Below are positions 43,040 to 50,610 of a stretch of 64,000 nt of DNA, one piece after another. Origin of the DNA: Promethearchaeota archaeon (GTDB lineage: Archaea; Asgardarchaeota; Lokiarchaeia; Sigyniarchaeales; Promethearchaeaceae); contig JAFGBS010000009.1 of the NCBI GenBank assembly GCA_016933055.1, positions 633,590-697,589 of the forward strand, in the 5' to 3' direction. The number at the start of each line of letters is the position of its first letter. The first letter of the stretch is position 1. Below the pieces are notes generated by a model. That model had not been told where the DNA came from and ran no database searches. It was given only the letters and a program-made list of their open reading frames with translations. Made by a program: the position numbers and the translations under genes.

Positions 43040-44551
43040 TTATAATTTCGAATTTTCATTTTTTTTTTTTGCAATAGCTTTTAATTTCAGTTCCAATGCT
43101 TTTTTCATACGATTATAGCGTTCTCCCACAATAGGGAAAAAATAAATTGCGAACCATCCCACAAACATGCAAATAGCTGGAATTAATCCGATAACCATTC
43201 CCGATGCACTGGCCAATGCATTATAATCTCGTATTTCTGGAGGTAACTGATAGGTTGCAGGAACAAGGATTGCTAAAGCGATCACATCAGCAGCCCAATG
43301 GGAAGGTTTCGAGAAAAGAGCTGTCAAACCAATGTAATTACCTGCTTTATTGGTTCCTGTTCGGTAGTAATCATCATCAATAATATCACTCATAAATGGG
43401 TCTAAATAGATGAATGGTCCTGGTATTCCCATTGCAATAATAAATGCACCAATATATCTCACAAATGTTTGCCCACCTAACCATAAGGTTAATCCTCCTA
43501 CCACATAATTTGTGGTAGCAAACAAAAGTGAATTACGAATGCTGGAATTTTTATTAATTAACAATAATATCGCAACTCCCACAATCGCACCCCCAACTAA
43601 AGAACCAATAAAAATATACATCTCTATAGGATTATCTCTAAATGCAAAATCAATATAATTAGGAAGATTTGAGGTGAAAATATGGTAAGTAAGTACGTGT
43701 CCTACATCATATACCATATAGCATATGAATCCGGGACTATTAAACCGGAATTTTCCCTCTTTAAACGAAAAACCGATAATACTCCAAACAGTTTTAAAAA
43801 ATGGTAAATTTGACCGACCGAATTCTGCGGGTTTATCTATCTCACGGATTGAATAACTCATAAAAACAAATGATCCTACGACCACTATTCCAATTATGGT
43901 AATTACGATAGAAAATAAGATCTTATTCCTTTCCGAGGGAAAAGCCACGAGTGCGTTCGGAATCACTACACCTGTAGCAACCCCAACTAATGATAGTGCA
44001 ATTGCAGCGTATTGAACTTTACTTCGCTTCCGGTGGTCCAAGCTTAATCTATTAAGCATTCCACTCTTTGCAACTATCACAATAGTATAAAATGTATCAA
44101 ATAACAATAATACCACTAACAGATAAAGGGATAGAGGAGAAACTTGGATTCCTTTGATAGTTAGAAAATTGAATTCAAAAAACGGTGTAGAAGATATTCC
44201 TTCAATGGGATTCAGCATAAAAATAAAGGAAATGCCCAATAGCGGACCTAAAAACCGTATATATGGAGTAAATCTACCAATCCGGGTATTGGTACGATCT
44301 ACAATAGCCCCCGAAATAGGATCGTTGATTGCATTCCAAATTGTAAACACTAGCATGAAAAATGCATAGGTGCTTGCATTGATTCCCATCCAGTTGGGGT
44401 CAGTATAGAATTTGAAAAGCGTGCTACCAAAAATCGAAGCGCACAAAGCACCAGCCATAGTGCCAAGTCCAAAACCAGCTATATCTCTCCTTTTGACTTC
44501 TACTACATCAACTTTTGGTATGTAGTATTTTTGTTTTCGGTTTGCTTTCAT
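43040..44551 (-). CDS. GPH-type MFS transporter (MFS_2, sugar:cation symporter family)
   Basis: This 503-residue protein has 12 transmembrane helices. The GPH signature after helix 2, NDPISGAIVDRTNTRIGRFTPYI, and the related IDPFMSDIIDDDYYRTG after helix 8 mark the MelB-like MFS_2 family. The N- and C-termini are cytoplasmic and lysine-rich. The family moves sugars, glycosides or other solutes with H+ or Na+, but archaeal substrates are unknown. It stands alone on the minus strand, 118 bases after the phosphoesterase in the opposite sense of transcription order, so separate expression is possible. Confidence 0.84.
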   Translation of the reverse strand: MKANRKQKYYIPKVDVVEVKRRDIAGFGLGTMAGALCASIFGSTLFKFYTDPNWMGINASTYAFFMLVFTIWNAINDPISGAIVDRTNTRIGRFTPYIRFLGPLLGISFIFMLNPIEGISSTPFFEFNFLTIKGIQVSPLSLYLLVVLLLFDTFYTIVIVAKSGMLNRLSLDHRKRSKVQYAAIALSLVGVATGVVIPNALVAFPSERNKILFSIVITIIGIVVVGSFVFMSYSIREIDKPAEFGRSNLPFFKTVWSIIGFSFKEGKFRFNSPGFICYMVYDVGHVLTYHIFTSNLPNYIDFAFRDNPIEMYIFIGSLVGGAIVGVAILLLINKNSSIRNSLLFATTNYVVGGLTLWLGGQTFVRYIGAFIIAMGIPGPFIYLDPFMSDIIDDDYYRTGTNKAGNYIGLTALFSKPSHWAADVIALAILVPATYQLPPEIRDYNALASASGMVIGLIPAICMFVGWFAIYFFPIVGERYNRMKKALELKLKAIAKKKNENSKL

Positions 44552-44736
44552 GCAATCAACGAAATGCTTTTACTAAAACAATTGTCTATAAGATTAAATA
44601 TTACTATGGATGAATGATTTAAAATTCATTTAATTTTAGGAATTGAAATATGTGATTTTTTTCCGATTCAGATGCTATTAGATGGATAACGATTGAATCA
44701 CGTACCTAAATGCTTAATTTTAAAAAATAACTTGGA

Positions 44737-45699
44737 TTATCCTTGCAAAGAATTAATTTTGTTTTTAAAACGTGCCCGTTTTTCAAGGTCTTCCTCTTTT
44801 TCAGCAACTTCCATTAAAGCTTTTATAATTTCATCTCGGGATTGGAAGATTGACTTCATCATTTCCTGTACTCGTTGATCCTTGGGACGTAGAAGGAAAG
44901 TCTTAGCTACTGCGGCCGGACCAATGTGGATTATTGCTTTTACGCTTTCTTCAACGACTTCTTCATATGGATCCTGCAATTTATGAATAAGTGCTTCTAC
45001 AGCTCGAGGATCACCAATCTGACCCAATGCTATTGCAGCATCTCTTCTCATATACCAAATTTTATCATTTAACGCCTCTATTAGAGCTGGTACCGCTTTT
45101 TCTGAACCTATGTTTCCTAAAGAAAGTGCTACAGCACAGCGAACGGTTCCCGTATCATCGTTTAATTCTGCTACTAAACCGCCTACTGCAGATTCATCCT
45201 TAATTTCACCCAAAGCTTTGATTGCGTTAATCTGTACATCATGATATCGCATTCCTTCTGTTTTCAAAGTTTCTGTTACGGGTTTATCTTGATCAACATA
45301 AGAGTCAGAACCTGATTCTGTATATACTTTTGCCCCCCCTCCTTTAATTAACCGCAACAATGGCTGAACTGCACGGGAATCTTTTATTTTTCCCAAAGCC
45401 CATGCCGCATTTAATTTTACATAATAATCATCTTCGAATAAAGCTTCACTCAGGGCGTTTACTGCTTGTGGGTCTCCTATTTTCCCTAATGTACGAGCTA
45501 TATTATTACGTATAACATTATTTGGTTCACTTGGAAGCATATGGATGAGCTCAGACACCGCACTTGCAGCTTTCTCTCGTTTTTCTCCTAAGGAAAATAC
45601 AGCTTTTTTTCTAATATCTTCATTAGGATTCTTTAGATCACATATCCATTGAGCAATTTGAGGGTCCACTGGTTCCGACATTCTTTCTGTTCTTTCCAT
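44737..45699 (-). CDS. HEAT-repeat (PBS-lyase type) scaffold protein
   Basis: From ATG 45699 this is a 320-residue protein made of about seven 30-residue HEAT repeats. The recurring pattern is R-x-x-A-x-x-A-L-G-x-I-G-D-x-x-A-V-x-x-L, seen for example at IARTLGKIGDPQAVNAL, AAWALGKIKDSRAV, ALSLGNIGSEKAV and AIALGQIGDPRAV. The superhelix should bind other proteins; there are no catalytic residues. The C-terminus is charged and helical (EKEEDLEKRARFKNKI). It is divergent from the Rab-like GTPase with a spacer of about 165 bases, hinting at a joint function. ATG 45681 or GTG 45753 are alternative starts. Confidence 0.82.
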   Translation of the reverse strand: MERTERMSEPVDPQIAQWICDLKNPNEDIRKKAVFSLGEKREKAASAVSELIHMLPSEPNNVIRNNIARTLGKIGDPQAVNALSEALFEDDYYVKLNAAWALGKIKDSRAVQPLLRLIKGGGAKVYTESGSDSYVDQDKPVTETLKTEGMRYHDVQINAIKALGEIKDESAVGGLVAELNDDTGTVRCAVALSLGNIGSEKAVPALIEALNDKIWYMRRDAAIALGQIGDPRAVEALIHKLQDPYEEVVEESVKAIIHIGPAAVAKTFLLRPKDQRVQEMMKSIFQSRDEIIKALMEVAEKEEDLEKRARFKNKINSLQG

Positions 45700-45864
45700 G
45701 TAGTTTATTCTTAATATGCGAAGATTATTAATATAATTTGTCTCATTTCCCACTTATATCGAACGTTCGCAACCTCTAATTTAAGTTAGTAAATTGGGAA
45801 TAAATACTTATTAACGTGTGGTTTTTATTACATTACTAAAGACTGTAAAAACTGGGTTTAGATA

Positions 45865-46401
45865 GTGAGTAAAGAGGCTGTAAACTACCAACAAAATTAT
45901 GTGTTAAAGGTTTGTGTCGTAGGAAACGGTGGCGTGGGTAAAACTTCAATAGTAATGCAGTATTGCGATGGTGTGTTTAGAGAGAATTATATAATGACCA
46001 TAGGATCAAATTTCGCAGTGAAAAACCTTCCTCTACCTGACTTGAACACCTATGTAAAATTACAGTTATGGGATATTGCCGGACAGAAACATTTCTCTTT
46101 TGTTCGACCCCCATTTTACCGTGGTGCTTCTGCAATTATCTACGTTTTCGATATCACGCGAAGAGATTCCTTTTTGGATATTCCCAATTGGAAAACCGAA
46201 GTGGAGCGTATTGTTTCAGACAAACCTTTCATTTTAATTGCTAACAAAACAGATCTGGCAGATGAACGTGTGGTTTCTAAGAAAGAAGGAGAAACTTTAG
46301 CGAAAGAAATTGGTGCTTTGAAATATTTTGAAACCAGTGCAAAAGAATTTGATAACATAGATGAGCCTTTCTTATTTCTTACAGAAAAAATGCTGGAATA
46401 A
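45865..46401 (+). CDS. Rab/Ras-like small GTPase
   Basis: This 178-residue GTPase has all G motifs: G1 GNGGVGKTS, G2 Thr in TIGSNF, G3 WDIAGQKHF with the catalytic Gln, G4 NKTD and G5 TSAK. Rab-like family marks are IGSNF (Rab IGVDF), WDIAGQ and FYRGA. The C-terminus ends in LTEKMLE without a cysteine, so no prenylation signal is present. The start is GTG 45865. Asgard genomes carry many such GTPases, thought to relate to eukaryotic trafficking GTPases. It is followed after 20 bases by a helical protein and then by ESCRT-III. Confidence 0.92.
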   Translation: MSKEAVNYQQNYVLKVCVVGNGGVGKTSIVMQYCDGVFRENYIMTIGSNFAVKNLPLPDLNTYVKLQLWDIAGQKHFSFVRPPFYRGASAIIYVFDITRRDSFLDIPNWKTEVERIVSDKPFILIANKTDLADERVVSKKEGETLAKEIGALKYFETSAKEFDNIDEPFLFLTEKMLE

Positions 46402-46421
46402 ATGCTTATCGGGATAATCCT

Positions 46422-46982
46422 ATGAGTCCAAAAAAACGTGAATATATCGATCCTGAAATTACCAATTTACGTATTCCGAACATTTCGAATCCTCCTTCTT
46501 CTGATGGTTCTGATGATTTCACTATTATCCAATTGAACACTTTACAAAATCGCACCCGAGAATTGGATCGAATTACCCAGATGGCACGCGAAGGAGTGTT
46601 TCGAAAAAATCTTCTTCTTCTTAGAAAAGAGAGAAATTTATTAACGGCTATCCAACATGAACAACTTAGGAATTTCGAAACTGCAGCTCTTTGCTACGAA
46701 CGAGCAGCCACTTTTGCTGAACGTTTAGATTTATTTGATGAATCAAACCTTTATCGTCAAAAATACAAAAGCATTCAAAAGAAACATCGAAAAATGGAAA
46801 AATCTCGTAGAAAGAAACCAATGCATAATAAGAAGGATACTGGGAGATATAGTAACGATGTTCTCGAATCGAAACCGATTTTACCCAAAGGTGTAACCAT
46901 TCCCATTGTGCATAAAGCTATCGCAGAGAAATTCCAAAAAATGCGTAGTGAATTAGAAGAAGATGAAGAAGAGTTATTTTAA
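46422..46982 (+). CDS. TPR/MIT-like helical protein between GTPase and ESCRT-III
   Basis: This 186-residue protein has three parts. A disordered N-terminus (PNISNPPSSDGSDD) leads to a helical core at residues about 45-125: LLTAIQHEQLRNFETAALCYERAATFAERL, then NLYRQKYKSIQKKH. The A-x-x-x-E-x-x-x-F-x-x-A-x-x-x-Y-x-x-A pattern resembles one TPR unit or a three-helix MIT domain. The tail is basic and then very acidic (ELEEDEEELF). It is likely co-transcribed with the GTPase (20 bases apart). No enzyme motif is seen. A link with the downstream ESCRT-III is inferred from order and fold likeness only. Confidence 0.72.
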   Translation: MSPKKREYIDPEITNLRIPNISNPPSSDGSDDFTIIQLNTLQNRTRELDRITQMAREGVFRKNLLLLRKERNLLTAIQHEQLRNFETAALCYERAATFAERLDLFDESNLYRQKYKSIQKKHRKMEKSRRKKPMHNKKDTGRYSNDVLESKPILPKGVTIPIVHKAIAEKFQKMRSELEEDEEELF

Positions 46983-47174
46983 TTTCTCTAATTCTATACT
47001 ATTGTTTTTTTTATTTAGAATAAAATACCTATTCAGTATCTAGTTGATTGAACATTCTTTTCCAAAATCCCCGATTTGTGATAAATAATACAATATTCGC
47101 TAATAGCTGGATAAGTAATCTTTTTTGGTTGGTATTGACACTAGTTCCTAGAATCAATAGAAAATTGATGTTTG

Positions 47175-47798
47175 ATGGGAACACTAAAAAAATTCGCTGA
47201 TTGGTTAAGCGGGAATAATAAGAACACACCGCAAAAAATGATCACTAAGCTAACAATCTTCCAAAAACGGTTACAGAGACAATCTGCAAAATTGAATTCC
47301 CAAGCACGGATAGCAAGACGGAAAGCAGTCGAATTCCGGAAAAAAGGTGATGTTTCAGCAAGTCGCGTACACATGCGATCTTCACTTCAGCAAAAGAATT
47401 GGGCTGTTGGAATTGATAATTATGTTTTACAGATTCAAGGTTTACAATTCAAATTAGAGCAGGCAAAGGCAGTGGGAGATATCAATGAAATTATGAAAGG
47501 CATAGCCAAAGTCGTTGGTCAACTCCAAACTGTAGTCAGTGCGCCCCAAATCAATGAATTAATTGAGGAGATAGATCTGGGGATGCAAGATTTTGATGTT
47601 ATGCAGGAAATGACCGCCTCTGGCATGGAAGCTATGCAAGTAAGCACAGAAGTCACTGATGCGGATATTGATAAAGCGTTACAAGAAGTAGATGCAGAAA
47701 TATCGATTGAAACTGGGGAAGCACTACCCTCAGCAGTCGGAGATAGCAAAATATCTGATTTAGAGAAAGAAATAAAACGTTTAAAAGAAAATAAATAA
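47175..47798 (+). CDS. ESCRT-III (Snf7/CHMP) family protein
   Basis: This 207-residue helical protein has the ESCRT-III layout. A basic N-terminal helix pair (QKRLQRQSAKLNSQARIARRKAVEFRKKGD) is followed by SASRVHMRSSLQQKNWAVG, matching CHMP1-3 (ARIHAENAIRQKN), and IMKGIAKVVGQL. The acidic second half (EIDLGMQDFDVMQ) is the autoinhibitory part. The last residues, DLEKEIKRLK, align with the CHMP1 MIM1 helix (ELSQRLARLR), which binds Vps4 MIT domains. ESCRT-III polymers reshape and cut membranes, for example in division and vesicle budding. ATG 47175 is preferred to the preceding TTG. No Vps4 gene lies in the window. Confidence 0.92.
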   Translation: MGTLKKFADWLSGNNKNTPQKMITKLTIFQKRLQRQSAKLNSQARIARRKAVEFRKKGDVSASRVHMRSSLQQKNWAVGIDNYVLQIQGLQFKLEQAKAVGDINEIMKGIAKVVGQLQTVVSAPQINELIEEIDLGMQDFDVMQEMTASGMEAMQVSTEVTDADIDKALQEVDAEISIETGEALPSAVGDSKISDLEKEIKRLKENK

Positions 47799-47815
47799 TA
47801 TTTTTCCCATCTTAC

Positions 47816-48346
47816 CTACTTTTTTTGAGAATAAAAATCCTCGAGTTTCATTTTAATTATTTCTAGGTATTCTCTAACTTGGTGTAAGAGATCTTCATAT
47901 TCTTTTTCAGTTTTCACGAAATATGGATCGGGAATATCTTTACGCTCTCCGATAGCCATGTTTGAAATTTGTACAAACTTATCGCGATGTTGCTTTGGAG
48001 TCAACAATTTATGGGAATGCGACATACCTATTATTAGATCCGCTTCTTCCAACATATTCGGATAATCTTTTTTATAACGTGGGATATGCTTATTCACTTC
48101 TTGTTCATCAAATCCTTCCTTAACCAATACTTTAGTAGTTCGAGGATCAATTTGAGAATTTTTAAACTGCAATCCTCCTGAATGAATCTTGAGACCATTG
48201 TCCTTCAGAACAGGGGATTCTTTCACCATTTTACTGAAAACATAATCAGCGTAAGCACTTCTGCATATATTTCCGCTGCACACCCATAAAATATTAAGAG
48301 GTTTTTTTGGGGAGAATTGACTTAAAACATCCGTAGAGGTACTCAT
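47816..48346 (-). CDS. Low-molecular-weight protein-tyrosine phosphatase-like
   Basis: This 176-residue protein has the catalytic loop VCSGNICRSAYADYVF (C-x5-R-S near the N-terminus) and the distal DPYFVKTEKEYEDLL with the general-acid Asp, so it should be active. The family dephosphorylates tyrosine or, in related arsenate reductases, reduces arsenate; the DPY motif favours the phosphatase. ATG 48346 is chosen because it starts just before the fold; a reading to 48460 adds unrelated sequence. It is convergent with ESCRT-III, 17 bases apart. Confidence 0.87.
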   Translation of the reverse strand: MSTSTDVLSQFSPKKPLNILWVCSGNICRSAYADYVFSKMVKESPVLKDNGLKIHSGGLQFKNSQIDPRTTKVLVKEGFDEQEVNKHIPRYKKDYPNMLEEADLIIGMSHSHKLLTPKQHRDKFVQISNMAIGERKDIPDPYFVKTEKEYEDLLHQVREYLEIIKMKLEDFYSQKK

Positions 48347-48444
48347 AAATGGAGATAGGAGAGATATTTTATAAATTAGGTCGTGTTGTGATTTACATCT
48401 TAGTAATATAGTGAGATTGCATTTCCATAAAATCAAAATCGGAG

Positions 48445-48916
48445 ATGGGATACAATACAATACAAATTATGTGGGGTGGGGGGGACGTTTGACCATTTGC
48501 ATCTACATGATGGACATAAATTATTGTTAAAAACCGCATTTCGTCTTGGTAAGCATGTTGCTATTGGTCTTGTAACTGATGAATTCGCCAAAGAAAAAGA
48601 ATTTGCGAACTTAATCGAACCATACACAGTGAGAGAAAAAAATATCATAAAATATATTAGTTCAATAAATCCCGAATATTCAAACCGATGCACTATAATC
48701 CCTCTTAAGGATTCCTTTGGTCCCTCGATCACGAATCCAGACATTGAAATCCATGTATCCAGCGAAGAAACTTACAAAGTAGCATTCGAAATAAATGAAA
48801 TTCGGGCTCAAAGAGGATTACAACGGATGGTTATTGTTATTATTCCTCTTGTTCTTGGTGAGGATGGAACGAGAATTTCTTCTACGAAAATTCGAAAAAA
48901 ACTCAGTAAGTTATAG
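48445..48916 (+). CDS. coaD: Phosphopantetheine adenylyltransferase (archaeal CoaD), N-terminal frame broken
   Basis: The nucleotidyltransferase of CoA synthesis, recognised by GGTFDHLHLHDGHK (T/HxGH), VSSEETYKVA and EDGTRISSTKIRKKL (ISSTK). The reading frame that encodes it also encodes a proper first strand upstream (QYKLCGVGGTFD), but that frame has no usual start; GTG 48476 would delete the strand. ATG 48445 lies one frame away. A (TACAA)3 repeat at 48451-48465 separates them, and a fourth unit would give MGYNTIQYKLCGVGGTFD in one frame. Deletion of one G in the G7 run at 48478-48484 would also join them but gives a poorer match. It is an essential function, so a sequence error or a translational device is likely. 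Confidence 0.8.
48451..48465 (+). repeat. Pentanucleotide tandem repeat (TACAA)3 at the coaD 5' end
   Basis: Three perfect TACAA units follow ATG 48445 by one codon. Because the unit is five bases, each gain or loss changes frame: three units lead the ATG frame to a stop, and four would enter the phosphopantetheine adenylyltransferase frame. Confidence 0.7.
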
Positions 48917-49042
48917 CCTTTAATTGATCTCATTTTTTTCCTTGCTTAATCCTAAAGTTAAAAGGGAATTTTTTATTACAACAAAGTGCGAGTGGCACAA
49001 CCCACACGCTAAATAGTTAGTCCAAAAAGAAGTGAGACATGA

Positions 49043-50599
49043 ATGACACAATTGCGTATAAAAGAAATTAGTCTTCATGTTCTTAAGGAATTGCGGAAAT
49101 TCAATAAACCAATCGAAGCACGCGATTTATCCAAGAAAACTGGATTGGAATACGAGGTCCTCATGACCCAAGCAATTCATGAGCTTCAAACTTTGGAATC
49201 ACCCTTGGTGGATTTCAAGGAAAAAGAAGTAACAGAGTTAATTCCAACTGAAGAACTGAAAGACTATGTAAAAAATGGACTGCCAGAACGGCAATTAGTA
49301 AACTTTCTTGTGGATAACCAGTTTGATGAAATTTCGATTGAAGAATTTCAAACACTTATGGAAATGGACAAATCCTTTTTCTTTATTGGACTAACTAATG
49401 CGAAGAGAAATCGATGGATAATGCAATCCAATGCAACTGACTCACCTACTATATATCTGAATAACCAAGAAGCCCCTCTCTCAAACCTTGAAAAATTAAT
49501 TGAGAAATTTAAGAGGGAAACAGTAACTGTGGAGGAACTCCCGAAAGAACTCAAAGATGAAGTCAACCAATTACTCAAAAGAAAACTTGTGACCAAAAAA
49601 ACGTATACAAATAGAACAATAATTTTAACAGAACTAGGGAAGAAAATTGACCTTGATTCCTTCATGGTTATTGGAGAAGAAATCCCAAGGTTAACCGCAG
49701 AAATGCTTTCGGACGGCTCATGGCGAGAAAACATTCATAAACTTAAAAAATTTGAAGTACAAAATGCAGGTCCTCGTCTATGTGCAGGAAAACTTCATCC
49801 TATGACCGTATTGATAAACAAAGCACGAGAAGTGTTTCTGTCAATGGGATTCACGGAAATCAAAGGACCTATAGTAGAATCTGCATTTTATAATTTTGAT
49901 GCATTATTTCAACCCCAAGATCATCCCGCTCGGGAAATGCACGATACGTTCTATCTAAAACATCCGGCAAAGGCAAAATTACCCTCTAAAAAAATAGTTA
50001 ATGCTGTTAAAAAAACACATGAAGGCGGGGGTAATTCAAAATCTCTTGGTTGGGGAGGAAAATGGAGTTCCGAAATTGCAAAAAGAGTGCTCCTAAGAAC
50101 CCATACTACTGCTACTACGATACGAAGATTATCTAAAATTGCACAAAATAAGGAATCTCTTCCAGTAAAAGTATTTTCCTTGGATCGAGTATTTCGTAAT
50201 GAAAGTGTGGATGCAACTCATCTTGCCGAATTCATGCAAATTGAAGGCATAGTAGTTGGAAAGAACCTCAATTTATCTCACCTCAAAGGTTATCTGACGG
50301 AATTTTATAAGAAAATGGGATTTGAGAAGTTGATCATGCATCCAGATTTTTTCCCTTACACCGAGCCCTCCCTCGGTGTGACCGTGTATGTAGAAACTCT
50401 TGGTAAATGGCATGAAATGGGGGGGAGTGGTATTTTTCGTCCAGAAGTCACTTATCCTCTGGGCATAAAGGAACCTATTCGAGTCCTAGCGTGGGGAATG
50501 GGATTTGAGCGCTTAGCAATGCTTTCGTTACAGAGAAATGATATACGAGATTTGTACCGGAGTCCACTGAAATGGCTCAAAGAAATCCCATACAATTAG
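49043..50599 (+). CDS. pheS: Phenylalanyl-tRNA synthetase alpha subunit
   Basis: This 518-residue catalytic subunit is of the archaeal/eukaryotic type. The N-terminal 200 residues are winged-helix DNA-binding-like modules (IEARDLSKKTGLEYEVLM). The class II aminoacyl core follows, with motif 2-like VFRNESVDATHLAEFMQIEG and motif 3 GMGFERLAMLSL; PDFFPYTEPSLGVTVY is the substrate pocket. Some relatives are described as cytosolic FARSA-like. It starts at ATG 49043, after GTGAG, and is followed after 11 bases by pheT, with which it forms an alpha2beta2 tetramer. Confidence 0.95.
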   Translation: MTQLRIKEISLHVLKELRKFNKPIEARDLSKKTGLEYEVLMTQAIHELQTLESPLVDFKEKEVTELIPTEELKDYVKNGLPERQLVNFLVDNQFDEISIEEFQTLMEMDKSFFFIGLTNAKRNRWIMQSNATDSPTIYLNNQEAPLSNLEKLIEKFKRETVTVEELPKELKDEVNQLLKRKLVTKKTYTNRTIILTELGKKIDLDSFMVIGEEIPRLTAEMLSDGSWRENIHKLKKFEVQNAGPRLCAGKLHPMTVLINKAREVFLSMGFTEIKGPIVESAFYNFDALFQPQDHPAREMHDTFYLKHPAKAKLPSKKIVNAVKKTHEGGGNSKSLGWGGKWSSEIAKRVLLRTHTTATTIRRLSKIAQNKESLPVKVFSLDRVFRNESVDATHLAEFMQIEGIVVGKNLNLSHLKGYLTEFYKKMGFEKLIMHPDFFPYTEPSLGVTVYVETLGKWHEMGGSGIFRPEVTYPLGIKEPIRVLAWGMGFERLAMLSLQRNDIRDLYRSPLKWLKEIPYN

Positions 50600-50610
50600 G
50601 AGGTTGAAAA

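Noticed and set aside
47029..47374. Minus-strand frames opposite the ESCRT-III start
   Set aside because: Shadows of the clearly coding plus strand; no start signals.
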